Positions 51,200 to 60,118 of a stretch of DNA of 64,000 nucleotides are shown here, one piece after another. Each line of letters opens with the position of its first letter. The first letter of the stretch is position 1. The DNA is taken from assembly GCF_039851975.1 (NCBI RefSeq), contig NZ_CP156660.1, forward strand, positions 3,973,035 through 4,037,034, in the 5' to 3' direction. A model generated the notes under the pieces. That model saw nothing but the letters and a program-made list of their open reading frames with translations, was not told the origin of the DNA and did no database searches. The position numbers were made by a program, and so were the translations under genes. Source of the stretch: Desulfoscipio sp. XC116. GTDB lineage: Bacteria > Bacillota > Desulfotomaculia > Desulfotomaculales > Desulfallaceae.

Positions 51200-51368
51200 T
51201 TACATTATTCCTTTTTGGTGTTGAGATTGCGTTCCTTCTTATGTAATCAAAATCCACTCATTCCACTCCCTATACCCCGTTGCTTCCCATGGTTTCCCAA
51301 AGGGCGAAAGGGTGCCCGGGGTGGAAACAAAGCAGGGGCCACCGCAGGGGCCACCGCTGTGGTGGGCT

Positions 51369-51476
51369 TTTCATGAGCATTTCTTCAATCCCTTTACTAT
51401 CTGTGCCCATAATGATTTTCGTCGTCTCCAGGGTATCACGTACTGCAGTATCCTGGACAAGAAAATCAGGATTACT
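51369..51476 (-). pseudogene. ugd internal fragment
   Basis: The minus-strand frame SNPDFLVQDTAVRDTLETTK, then IIMGTDSKGIEEMLMK, matches the intact UDP-glucose dehydrogenase at 57.6 kb (SNPEFLAQGTAVRDTLEAAR). It is embedded in GC-rich unrelated sequence. Diverged more than the 84-bp 3' copy next to it, so two separate duplication events are likely. Confidence 0.7.
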
Positions 51477-51607
51477 TACAATGGACCGGCTGACCAAACG
51501 TGGTATAGACAAGGCTTTTACTGAGACTATGGTTTGACTGATACTGATTACGTTTTTGGCCGCAACTTTGGTGCAGATTAATATCAAAATACGTTTAACA
51601 TGCCTCC

Positions 51608-51691
51608 CTTAATACTTTATCTAAGCACTATATAGGCGGTGGCTTGCGTTATGCGAATTATTCAACTTGGCAGCCTTATTTTCCACCACAG
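51608..51691. repeat. 84-bp exact copy of the ugd 3' end
   Basis: Identical by eye to 56744-56827, covering the ugd stop codon and last 20 or so codons. Immediately after it AACTACCCGAGCAT resembles the tail of the GNRA-hairpin repeats. The remaining part of the 51.7-52.2 kb stretch shows no gene. Confidence 0.8.
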
Positions 51692-52202
51692 ACAACAACT
51701 ACCCGAGCATTGTTTCCAATTACATAATATGGTGCAATATTTTAAAATATTTTTTTACTTGGGAAGTACATAATAACAGTGGCAATCGATTGGCAAAGAC
51801 GTTGCCAATTACTATGGACAGTGCCGCCCCCCGTGAACAACCCCACGGGTTGACGCACAAGGCTTGGATAACGCTTTGCGTTACCCACACTGCCCACAGT
51901 AACTGCAACTGCTAAAAAATGACCACCTTAATTATCATGGTCCCCTAAATATAATAAAAATAGCTGCGAACGCAATTCCCTTGCAAACGTGCAGACAATG
52001 AATGGTTAATGTCGCTGCGCTCCACAACCTGCCCGGGAATTCCGTAACAGGTGACGACTTGGGCCATTCGGAATGAGTATCCTGTTTCGTATTAATGCGG
52101 AGTGGCTCTCACATTGCGCGCCAGTGGTTCTTAAATCAATGCGCCGGGGCACCCATAAACACCGCTAGGGTAGGCTCTATAAAAACGCGTTTCGCACTAC
52201 CT

Positions 52203-52270
52203 GAGAGGACAGATTAAAAATAAGTGCCATCCAGACAATCACAGCTGTCCAGGAATAATTTTATACATTT
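52203..52270 (-). pseudogene. VanZ N-terminal fragment, second copy
   Basis: GACAGATTAAAAATAAGTGCCATCCAG and onward matches 51134-51200 (the start of the vanZ pseudogene) with several substitutions, so the vanZ 5' end was duplicated about 1.1 kb away. Confidence 0.6.
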
Positions 52271-52284
52271 ATTATAGATCCTTT

Positions 52285-52719
52285 TTACTTTAAGCCTGTT
52301 GAACCAAATCCACCCTCTGCTCTCTCAGTTTCGCTTACCTCATTAACCTCTTGCACAGCCACTCTTAAGACAGGCTTAATAACCATTTGAGCTATTTTCA
52401 TCCCTTTTCCCACCTTAAACACCTTTTTACTATGATTAATAAGAATTACACCTACTTCTCCTCTATACCCCTCATCTACAGTTCCAGGAGTGTTTAGCAC
52501 AGTAACCTGGTGCTTAAGAGCTAATCCACTTCGTGGTCTAATTTGTGCTTCAGTATTCTTTGGCAATTCTATCACTATTCCCGTTTTAATTAATACTGTT
52601 TCGCTTGGCTCTATTTCAACATCATCTATTGAAAATAAATCCAAACCTGCGTCGCCTTCTCTGGCATATCCCGGTAATTTTGCACTTTCGGTTAGTTTTT
52701 TTACCTTTAAAGTTTCCAT
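52285..52719 (-). CDS. dut: dUTP diphosphatase
   Basis: The start is at the ATG 8 nt after GGAGG; an ATG five codons upstream overlaps that site. The 144-residue trimeric dUTPase has all five motifs: [44 protein letters not shown] and the C-terminal [11 protein letters not shown]. It hydrolyses dUTP to dUMP. It lies 27 nt after a dCTP-deaminase-like membrane protein gene, so the two appear co-transcribed. Confidence 0.93.
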   Translation of the reverse strand: METLKVKKLTESAKLPGYAREGDAGLDLFSIDDVEIEPSETVLIKTGIVIELPKNTEAQIRPRSGLALKHQVTVLNTPGTVDEGYRGEVGVILINHSKKVFKVGKGMKIAQMVIKPVLRVAVQEVNEVSETERAEGGFGSTGLK

Positions 52720-52745
52720 CTGCTTGTCCTCCAAATCACAAATGC

Positions 52746-53567
52746 TTATTCCAATAATTTTTTTACATCCGAAACAATCGTAGTTAAGAATAATGTTATA
52801 GAAGCTGTAAAATATGCTATCTGTATCATATCATAAGTAGCTGGGAGAAGGTTTTGCAAATAGTTAGTTATATAATACCCGCCTACAAACAAAACTACAA
52901 AACAAAGGTATTTTGCTATAGGGTTGTCTAATAACCTAAGTAACAATTTATGCCTTTGCTTCCTCTCTCCTCTAAGTGATTCCTTTAGATCCTTAAGCTC
53001 CGGAGAGTTCTTCACCTTGTTAATTAATTTCCTAGTCTCATTTGCCCAATCTCTTTCTTCAGCCCATTTGCTAAATTCTTTTATATCATAACCGTTTAGA
53101 ATACCTATTTGTCCTGGTGTATTATTATGGGCTATAGAATATGGAGGAGTCTTAAGATAATGAAAAACAATAGAAACGAAACTGCTACCAACTTTTAGCT
53201 TAATATGATCCTTGGGATGGTGATTATGAACCGTTATTAATGATAAGCCCATATATTGTGGGTCTAATGTTGTCCCTATATGTCCCGCCCCTTGGGCCAC
53301 TAAGGAAACTTTAGAATGATATGTACCGCCTATTTTATTTGTGACATAAATAGCTTCATTAGTATAAATTAGAGCTGAATCATTTGGATTAATTATTACT
53401 TCGTTAGTTTCCTGATTGTATATGCTTTTTTTGCTTTGTATAGACCAAGCAAATTTGCTAACAGTTAAATTTACTGAGTTACCTTTTATGTTATCCTCTT
53501 TTAAAGGGTAAATAAATAAATTATTGCCAATTTCGCATTTAATATCTTCAATGCTTAATACCGACAT
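52746..53567 (-). CDS. dCTP-deaminase-like domain with C-terminal membrane helices
   Basis: A 273-residue protein. Residues 1-150 show the Dcd/dUTPase beta-fold ([20 protein letters not shown], then [20 protein letters not shown] and [16 protein letters not shown]). The catalytic Glu of the TLEL motif is replaced (LITV), so deamination is unlikely and nucleotide binding remains possible. A charged linker (about 165-210) precedes two membrane helices ([20 protein letters not shown] and [20 protein letters not shown]). With dut next in the operon it could sense dNTPs and act at the membrane. Function inferred only. Confidence 0.65.
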   Translation of the reverse strand: MSVLSIEDIKCEIGNNLFIYPLKEDNIKGNSVNLTVSKFAWSIQSKKSIYNQETNEVIINPNDSALIYTNEAIYVTNKIGGTYHSKVSLVAQGAGHIGTTLDPQYMGLSLITVHNHHPKDHIKLKVGSSFVSIVFHYLKTPPYSIAHNNTPGQIGILNGYDIKEFSKWAEERDWANETRKLINKVKNSPELKDLKESLRGERKQRHKLLLRLLDNPIAKYLCFVVLFVGGYYITNYLQNLLPATYDMIQIAYFTASITLFLTTIVSDVKKLLE

Positions 53568-53635
53568 AATCTTACCCCCAAGATCAAATATAAGGCTTGT
53601 TAAGAAAAAATCCGTACTGAATGGAGCATTCCTTC

Positions 53636-53935
53636 TTATTTCTCCTCTGCAGCAGCAACTTCCTTGAACATCTCTATTTCCTTCGCCACAACTTTAACAA
53701 GATATTCAAGAAATCCTCCCCTTAAATATTCTCTTCTCAAGGCTACTTCTACTGTCGCCTCTAAAAAGCCTTGCTTGTTCCCCACATCATAATCTTCTAC
53801 CCTCAAAATTATAAGCATACATAGCTTCCTTCTGGGCCAATTCTTTTAATGCATCGGTAAGCTGAATCTCGCCACCTTTACCTGGTTTGGTATGGCTCTA
53901 AGATTTCAAAGATGCCTGGATTAATGATGTACCTC
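53636..53935 (-). pseudogene. galU 3' fragment, multiply frameshifted
   Basis: Pieces in different frames read PGIFEILE, then TKPGKGGEIQLTDALKELAQ-KEAMYAYNFEGRR, then YDVGNKQGFLEATVEVALRR. These are successive parts of UTP-glucose-1-phosphate uridylyltransferase. At least two indels and loss of the 5' two thirds make it non-functional. The 200 bp before the HAD gene holds nothing else. Confidence 0.75.
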
Positions 53936-54131
53936 CTTCTCGACTTATACAAGCGAATATTTATCAAGATGTAAGAGAAATTACGAATTATCCGAACACC
54001 TTGTCGAGTTAATAACCAACTGGTACCCTTTATTTAGGGCTTGCCGAACAAAATGAAAATTTAATAATCCCAATAGTTTAGTTGCAAAGTAAATTCCACA
54101 GTAATTTCAGTAAGGTCAGGTAGACATAATG

Positions 54132-54980
54132 CTATTTAGCACTGATCATACTAATTTGCTTTTTATTTTTTCTTTTAAGACTATCAACCATAACCATCTT
54201 CAGAATAATATCTTTCACGACCTTATCAAGTGCACTATTTTCAGAATAATCCGCAAGGGCTAAAAAATCCACTCTTTCATGTAGAATTAGTTCCTCAACT
54301 TTGCCCCGCTCACCTTCCTTATACACAGCAATGGAATAACCTCCATTTGTCTTTACTAGTTTCATGCAGGGGACGTCAGTGAGCCCATCACCTATATAAA
54401 TCATATTTCTAAACGGGATCGGTCTATCATCTTCCGGTGTATATTTATTCAAATCGCTGTCATTAGAAAGATCCAACACCCCTTTATTTATACGAAAAAG
54501 AAATTGTGTCTTCGTGGTATAATTAACAGAGTTTTTGGGCCAACAAGCAACACCGTTAACATCATATAAAAATTCACAGGCAAACACATTACTAAAAAAA
54601 CCATAAATACTTGAACCTTCAATTATTTCTTTGAGACCAGAAGAAATTATGTAATGCTCAACGATTACATCCATATCCTCTACGAAATGAGTTATTCTAG
54701 AAAACCAATCCTCAACACCTGGGAAATATTCTAAGTCTTTTCCCAACTCTACAAAATCTTGTCGTCTAATTGGTTGGTCAGCGGCATTTGCCTTTTTTAG
54801 CATTAGATACATATATGCTAAAATTTTATCCATTTTTTTATCTTTTGCAAGCGCATTTGACTCAATCCAGAAATCAGCCGGGCTCATCTGGACTTTGAGA
54901 ATAAAACTATATTCTTGCATATCTTTCGTGCAAAGAGTTTTATCAAAATCATACATTAAGGCAATGACCGGCTTAGCCAT
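54132..54980 (-). CDS. HAD-superfamily phosphatase-like protein
   Basis: The start is at the second ATG (MAKPVIALMYDFDKTLCTKD), after GGAAAG. The 282-residue protein has HAD motif I DFDKT, motif II in YIISSGLKEIIEG and motif IV IYIGDGLTDVPCMKL, so phosphohydrolase chemistry is expected. The roughly 130-residue cap region is helical. It lies ahead of the polysaccharide genes but separated from them by DUF2188 and about 400 bp. Substrate unknown. Confidence 0.8.
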   Translation of the reverse strand: MAKPVIALMYDFDKTLCTKDMQEYSFILKVQMSPADFWIESNALAKDKKMDKILAYMYLMLKKANAADQPIRRQDFVELGKDLEYFPGVEDWFSRITHFVEDMDVIVEHYIISSGLKEIIEGSSIYGFFSNVFACEFLYDVNGVACWPKNSVNYTTKTQFLFRINKGVLDLSNDSDLNKYTPEDDRPIPFRNMIYIGDGLTDVPCMKLVKTNGGYSIAVYKEGERGKVEELILHERVDFLALADYSENSALDKVVKDIILKMVMVDSLKRKNKKQISMISAK

Positions 54981-55085
54981 ACACACTTTCCTTCTTCCTA
55001 CCTACCTATCATGAAAATGGCAATAGGTAGTTTTCATTTTCTGATGGTGCCGCATTTGGCGGCATGGGTGTCTATAAAGTCAATC

Positions 55086-55277
55086 TTATTTGCCCTTAAA
55101 TTTCCCATCTTTTCCATGGATCACAAGTGCGCTGCCTGAACGTTGGCTTATAACTTTTCCTATTCTTACTGCTTCGGCTTTTGTATCTGCATACGCGCTT
55201 GCGCGCGAAGCACCGCTTTTTTGAACTTTCCAGCCATCATTAGAACTGGGTGACACATAGTGTACTTTTTGTGCCAT
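55086..55277 (-). CDS. DUF2188 domain protein
   Basis: A 63-residue protein matching the DUF2188 core (VHYVSPSSNDGWKVQKSGAS, then ADTKAEAVRIGKVISQRSGS and LVIHGKDGKF). The second ATG is 8 nt from AAAGGAG and is preferred to the one at 55283. These tiny beta-alpha proteins are widespread with no known role. Downstream to 55640, only a short open end (YDRSLPYVREFAERGKLPKI) of unclear origin is visible. Confidence 0.85.
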   Translation of the reverse strand: MAQKVHYVSPSSNDGWKVQKSGASRASAYADTKAEAVRIGKVISQRSGSALVIHGKDGKFKGK

Positions 55278-55639
55278 ATGCATTACTCCTTTCGTCAGAA
55301 GGTTACTGGATACTGGACAAAAGTTTTTGCTGCAATTGACGTTTAATTAGAACATAGATTGTTGCTAATTTAGCTATTCATTAATAGAAATTATTAACTG
55401 TTTTCACAATTTCCTCTTTCCATGTAAGTGCATGAGCGTTTCTCAGAATCAAACAGGCATCCAATAATTGCTGTAATCTGATTATAGAAAATTTATCTCG
55501 CCTGGAACATATTCATAATCTATATAAACTTACTCAATATCACCACTATACTAAGGGTATCAATAATTTTTGGTAACTTTCCCCGTTCAGCAAATTCCCT
55601 GACATAAGGTAATGACCGATCATAAACCCACATTATAGA

Positions 55640-55672
55640 GTTAGTTTAAACAAGTTTAAGCCTGACCCCTTA
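55640..55672. repeat. REP-like unit supplying a stop codon, copy 2
   Basis: The same 32-bp sequence as at 28325, here forming the last codons (RGQA) and stop of the UDP-glucuronate epimerase gene. Confidence 0.7.
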
Positions 55673-56726
55673 TAAACCACTGGGCGAACTTCAGCAGCCC
55701 ATCCTCAATACTCGCACTGGGCTTAAAATCAAAATCTCGCTCCAGAGCGGTAATGTCGGCGTAGGTGCCGGGCACATCACCCATTTGCATGGGCAGGTAC
55801 TCCTTCCTGGCCGTTACGCTTCTGCCCACAGCCTTGCTCAGCGCCTTTTCCAAGGTCTCAATGAAGTACATAAGCTGTTCCGGCTTGTTATTACCAATAT
55901 TGTACACCTTATGCCGCGCTTGCATTTCATCTTCATTAGGCGGGTTGCATAATATTTTCTCCACCCCGGTGACGATATCGTCAATGTAGGTGAAGTCCCG
56001 GTACATATCGCCGTGGTTAAAAACTTTAATCGGCTCTCCGGCCATTATCTTTTGACTAAAGGAGAAATAAGCCATATCAGGACGCCCCATAGGGCCGTAA
56101 ACAGTGAAGAACCTTAATCCGGTGGCCGGTATCTTATAAAGGTGGCTATAATTGTAAGCCATCAGTTCATTCGATTTTTTGGTGGCCGCGTAGAGGGAGA
56201 CGGGTTTGTCCACGAAATCATCCTCGGCAAAGGGAACTTTTTTATTGGCGCCGTAGACGGAACTTGATGAAGCATAGACAAGATGTTCTATACCCTTATA
56301 ATCGCTGTTCGGATTATTTGTTTCAGCATAAGAATGGCGACAGGCCTCTAATATGTTAAAGAATCCGATGATGTTGCTCTGGATATAAGCATCGGGATTT
56401 TCTATACTGTAACGCACTCCCGCTTGGGCAGCCAGATTCACCACGATATTGGGCCGATACTTATTAAAAAGATGGTTAACCATTTCTTTGTCAGAGATAT
56501 CACCCTTGATAAAGGTGAATTGGCCGCTGCTGTCAGTCGGTTTTCCAAGTTCCTCAAGTCTGGCGTGTTTTAGGGCCACATCATAATAGTCATTTATATT
56601 ATCAATGCCAATCACCCGGCAGCCCCGCTCCAGCAGTCTTTTAGCCAGAAAATAGCCGATAAAGCCCGCTGCGCCGGTAATTAGATAGGTCTTTGTTTTA
56701 TCCAATTCTTTGTAATCCGATCTCAT
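55656..56726 (-). CDS. UDP-glucuronate 4-epimerase-like NAD-dependent epimerase
   Basis: A 356-residue extended SDR: TGAAGFIGYFLAKRLLERGC (NAD binding), SSSVYGANKK and YAATKKSNELMAY (Ser and Tyr-x3-Lys catalytic residues), and GVRYSIENPDAYIQSNIIGF typical of GAE/CapI/LpsL epimerases. It would convert the UDP-glucuronate made by the adjacent dehydrogenase to UDP-galacturonate for a surface polysaccharide. The last four residues come from the inserted repeat. It lies 30 bp from ugd in the same direction. Confidence 0.9.
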   Translation of the reverse strand: MRSDYKELDKTKTYLITGAAGFIGYFLAKRLLERGCRVIGIDNINDYYDVALKHARLEELGKPTDSSGQFTFIKGDISDKEMVNHLFNKYRPNIVVNLAAQAGVRYSIENPDAYIQSNIIGFFNILEACRHSYAETNNPNSDYKGIEHLVYASSSSVYGANKKVPFAEDDFVDKPVSLYAATKKSNELMAYNYSHLYKIPATGLRFFTVYGPMGRPDMAYFSFSQKIMAGEPIKVFNHGDMYRDFTYIDDIVTGVEKILCNPPNEDEMQARHKVYNIGNNKPEQLMYFIETLEKALSKAVGRSVTARKEYLPMQMGDVPGTYADITALERDFDFKPSASIEDGLLKFAQWFIRGQA

Positions 56727-56756
56727 ATAAATAGTTTTCCTCTCTTAATACTTTAT

Positions 56757-58133
56757 CTAAGCACTATATAGGCGGTGGCTTGCGTTATGCGAATTATTCA
56801 ACTTGGCAGCCTTATTTTCCACCACAGCTTGTCTGCCAATGGAATAATACTCCACGCCCGCATCTTTCATATCTTCGATTTCATATATATTTCTGCCGTC
56901 GTATACCAGGGGCGTTCGCATCAGTTTTTGATAAGCATCCGGCTTAACCGCTTTAATCTCGTCCCATTCAGTGAAGATAAAGCAAACGTTGGCGCCGGAA
57001 AGCGCTTCTTCCGGTTTCTCCACATACTTAATTTTATACTCACTCTCCGGATACCTCTGCCTAAAATTATCACTGCCCACAGGGTCATAAGCATATACCC
57101 GCGCCCCACGCTGCAGCAATAGCGGAATATTATCCAGGGACGGGGCTTCCCGTAAATCATCTGTTCCAGACTTGAAGGTCAGCCCCAATACCGCTACCTT
57201 CAGGCCGTCAAAGGTAATCAGCCGGTTGGCGGCTTTCCGGTATAGTACTGTCTTCTGGTCGTCGTTCACCTTAATAGCAGCTTTCACCGTCCGCAGTTCA
57301 TAGCCGTGCTGCCCGGCTAAATAATCCAGTGCCTTGGTGTCCTTGGGAAAGCAGCTGCCGCCATAGCCGATACCGGCGTTTAGGAATTTACTGCCGATAC
57401 GCTCATCGAAGGACATGCCCCGGGCTACGTCCTGTATATCCGCGCCCACCAGCTCACAAAGATTGGCGATGTCGTTCATGTAGGATATTTTGAGAGCCAG
57501 GAAGTCGTTGGATGCATATTTAATCATCTCCGCCGATCTCCTGCTTACCGATACAATTGGTAGATTAAATGGTTCATATATTTTCATGAGCATATCTTCC
57601 GCCCATTTACTGTCGGCGCCAATGATGATTCTGGCCGCTTCCAGGGTATCCCGCACCGCCGTGCCCTGGGCCAGAAATTCGGGGTTGCTGGCCACTTCTA
57701 CCCTTACATCGTTAACCAGGAAATCATGAATAAACTGCTCCACCTTGTCATTCGTACCAACGGGTACGGTTGATTTTACCACTACCAGACAGTCTTTCTC
57801 TATAGTTTCCGCGATTTGCCTAGCAACAGTAGCTATGTAGGAAAGATTGGCCGAACCGTCGGGTTGTTCAGGAGTCCCCACGCCGACGAAAACGGCATCG
57901 GCATCTTGATAAGCTTGGATATAATCCGTGGTAAACCTAAGCCTGCCAACAGCGTAATTTTTCCGCAGCAACTCCTCCAAGCCTGTTTCATAGATGGGAG
58001 AGATGCCTTGCTTTAACATATTAATTTTTTGCTCATCTATATCGACACAGGTAACCTGATGGCCAACCTCGGCAAAACACACTCCGGCCACTAGTCCGAC
58101 ATAACCTGTGCCGGCTACTGAGATTTTGTACAT
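56757..58133 (-). CDS. ugd: UDP-glucose 6-dehydrogenase
   Basis: A 458-residue NAD-dependent enzyme: VAGTGYVGLVAGVCFAEVGH (Rossmann), VVVKSTVPVGTNDKVE, NAGIGYGGSCFPKDTKAL with the catalytic Cys, and KSGTDDLREAPS. It oxidises UDP-glucose to UDP-glucuronate, the substrate of the next gene. Its 3' end is duplicated at 46.2 and 51.6 kb and an internal part at 51.4 kb. Confidence 0.95.
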   Translation of the reverse strand: MYKISVAGTGYVGLVAGVCFAEVGHQVTCVDIDEQKINMLKQGISPIYETGLEELLRKNYAVGRLRFTTDYIQAYQDADAVFVGVGTPEQPDGSANLSYIATVARQIAETIEKDCLVVVKSTVPVGTNDKVEQFIHDFLVNDVRVEVASNPEFLAQGTAVRDTLEAARIIIGADSKWAEDMLMKIYEPFNLPIVSVSRRSAEMIKYASNDFLALKISYMNDIANLCELVGADIQDVARGMSFDERIGSKFLNAGIGYGGSCFPKDTKALDYLAGQHGYELRTVKAAIKVNDDQKTVLYRKAANRLITFDGLKVAVLGLTFKSGTDDLREAPSLDNIPLLLQRGARVYAYDPVGSDNFRQRYPESEYKIKYVEKPEEALSGANVCFIFTEWDEIKAVKPDAYQKLMRTPLVYDGRNIYEIEDMKDAGVEYYSIGRQAVVENKAAKLNNSHNASHRLYSA

Positions 58134-58389
58134 AACGCAGTGAACCTTCCTTTACCAATATTACCCAAATAAAAAGCTGTTTATAGGGACATTATACCAA
58201 TCAACTTTTAGTTGATATAGTTTATTTATCGATTGCTCCTCAAAGCTTTACCACCGCATTAGTGGTTTTGTCGAATAAATCTTATGTATCAAAAAATTCC
58301 CCTGGCTGGTTCCCATCGGCAAGGGCTTCATAACCTTGAACTTCTTTAGTTTGTTAATGTGTTAACCTGGTGAGGGACTGTCCCCTTTA

Positions 58390-58438
58390 GGTAGTTTTTA
58401 GGAATGACGCAAGCCAGTCCCGAAAACTACCCGAGCAA
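58390..58438. repeat. GNRA-hairpin repeat, copy 4
   Basis: GGTAGTTTTTAGGA ... TCCCGAAAACTACC with TGAC-GCAA-GCCA and trailing CCGAGCA, preceded by GTGAGGGACTGTCCCC. It lies in the 800-bp gap upstream of ugd. Confidence 0.6.
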
Positions 58439-58610
58439 TCGCTTCAGCTTTCGCTTCCGGCCTGCTAGTTTGCTGTCTACGCTTAGAGACGTGGATCGCG
58501 CCCCATACCTCCCAAGACTCTCTATAAGATAGTTAGCTAAACTTTTCCTAGTGGGATTCCCACCCACTATATGATACGCCCTTAGCTTGGCGCACGGACA
58601 GGCCCCTTTT

Positions 58611-58662
58611 GGGGGGTTTTGGGAATTAGCGTAGGCTATTTCAAAAATCCTCCCCGAGCATA
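58611..58662. repeat. GNRA-type hairpin repeat, copy 5 (variant)
   Basis: GGGGGGTTTTGGGA ... TCAAAAATCCTCCCC with AGCGTAGGCT at the tip and CCGAGCATA after it. The arm sequence differs from the other copies, but pairing is preserved. The rest of the 58.1-58.9 kb gap has a REP-like GAACCGTCCCC motif near 58861 and no gene. Confidence 0.5.
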
Positions 58663-58939
58663 TATCTTATAGCCGCTTTTTCCTAATAATTCTTTAGCAT
58701 TACCAAAAATTTTATGGAGTCATCTTTCTCTTTTACCTATTTATCCCCCGTAAAACAATGTGGTATATTCCACTTTCACTTTTCCTTCTTCCTGTCCTTG
58801 GCATTTTTTAATCACCCAAAATTTATCACATCACTTTGGACGCACTGTGCACAAACAGGAAGAACCGTCCCCCTGGTTTAATTACTAAAATGTTGCGTGG
58901 TTCTTTTTAAGGGTTTAGCTGAATTAGATATCTCGGGTC

Positions 58940-60118
58940 TCATTTTCTTAAATTAAGTAAAGTCAGTATTATTTTTAAATTTTGTTTAATCCAGCCTATA
59001 AAATTGTAGCCACCATATTTGGACGCGATTTGAGCGAATCCTCCTCTTAAATAATCCTGCCAAAATTGCTTTCTTGAAGAAGGTTCTTCTGTACAACGAT
59101 TTAAATTTCTTTGGCCTTTGAATGCAATATCTATGTCACATTGTCTTATTTCTGCTAAATTTTTTATTCTATTGAACAGTTCGCATCCTTTTGAGCTGTT
59201 CAATAATACTAAGGAAATCCCCTTATTATCTGCATACTCTGGAAATGTCTTATCAACCTGCCAAAAATCACCCATAGTAATATCCGCAACCCTTTCTCCA
59301 GAGGCAAAAGTGCATTGATAACAAGAAGGTCGCAACGCATTAAAAGAAAAAAATATATTTATAAATGTTCTTAAGAATAATGTGTTTACAACCTTCTTCC
59401 CATCACGTAATTCCGCCATGATTGGATAATATCTCCATCCGACAGGCTTGTATCTGAAAGAATAAGCTGTTACTTCAGAATTATATTTTTCTTTTATCTC
59501 ATTAATATAACTACTCCATATCATTGGAGAAGGTGTTCCAGTACAAATAATATCTAAGGTAATAAGCTTGTCTATGTTAGCACCCACGACATTCAAATAT
59601 TTTTGCAGTCCAGCAACCTGACATGGTGTGCCAGAAAATAACACAAATTTTCCACGAGCTAGTATCTCATTTATTTCTTTATAGGTATTCTTTAAGTCAC
59701 TTTGTACATATTTTGATCCCCGTGCTTTATTTCTATGTTCTTTTGAATACAATGCTTTATGTTGAACATACATATTTTCATCAAAACATGCCCCATAGCA
59801 AACAGCGCCCAACTTGTCAATTAAATAATCAGTAATCAGTGTAAAAGCGCCACCAGAGGAACTTTGCTGCCTAACGTTACCGTCTATATGCTTAATAGCA
59901 TAGCACTGTTGTGGCATAACTTTGTTTATTAATCTGTCATTCTTTTTATTGATCTGGCACACAGACTCGCAACGCCCACACATAATGCACTCAGATTCAT
60001 TAATAACCGGATATAAGAAACCTTCTTGATCAGGTATCATGTTGATTGCATTTACCGGACACACCGCTTTGCAGGCTGTACAGCCGTGACACAAAGATTT
60101 ACTCCAATAATTATTCAT
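58940..60118 (-). CDS. ferredoxin / F420-dehydrogenase beta-like protein (polysaccharide locus)
   Basis: A 392-residue protein from the ATG overlapping the previous stop (ATGAATAA). The N-terminal 2x[4Fe-4S] ferredoxin (SLCHGCTACKAVCPVNAINM and CIMCGRCESVCQ) is followed by an FrhB-type N- and C-terminal domain with FSGTPCQVAGLQKYL. Such proteins neighbour pyruvyltransferases in polysaccharide clusters and may reduce a sugar or cofactor; the exact reaction is unknown. Confidence 0.85.
   Translation of the reverse strand: MNNYWSKSLCHGCTACKAVCPVNAINMIPDQEGFLYPVINESECIMCGRCESVCQINKKNDRLINKVMPQQCYAIKHIDGNVRQQSSSGGAFTLITDYLIDKLGAVCYGACFDENMYVQHKALYSKEHRNKARGSKYVQSDLKNTYKEINEILARGKFVLFSGTPCQVAGLQKYLNVVGANIDKLITLDIICTGTPSPMIWSSYINEIKEKYNSEVTAYSFRYKPVGWRYYPIMAELRDGKKVVNTLFLRTFINIFFSFNALRPSCYQCTFASGERVADITMGDFWQVDKTFPEYADNKGISLVLLNSSKGCELFNRIKNLAEIRQCDIDIAFKGQRNLNRCTEEPSSRKQFWQDYLRGGFAQIASKYGGYNFIGWIKQNLKIILTLLNLRK

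Noticed and set aside
51720-51908. 62-codon minus-strand frame in the 51.7 kb gap
   Set aside because: No ribosome site, unusual composition, and it lies in repeat-derived intergenic sequence.
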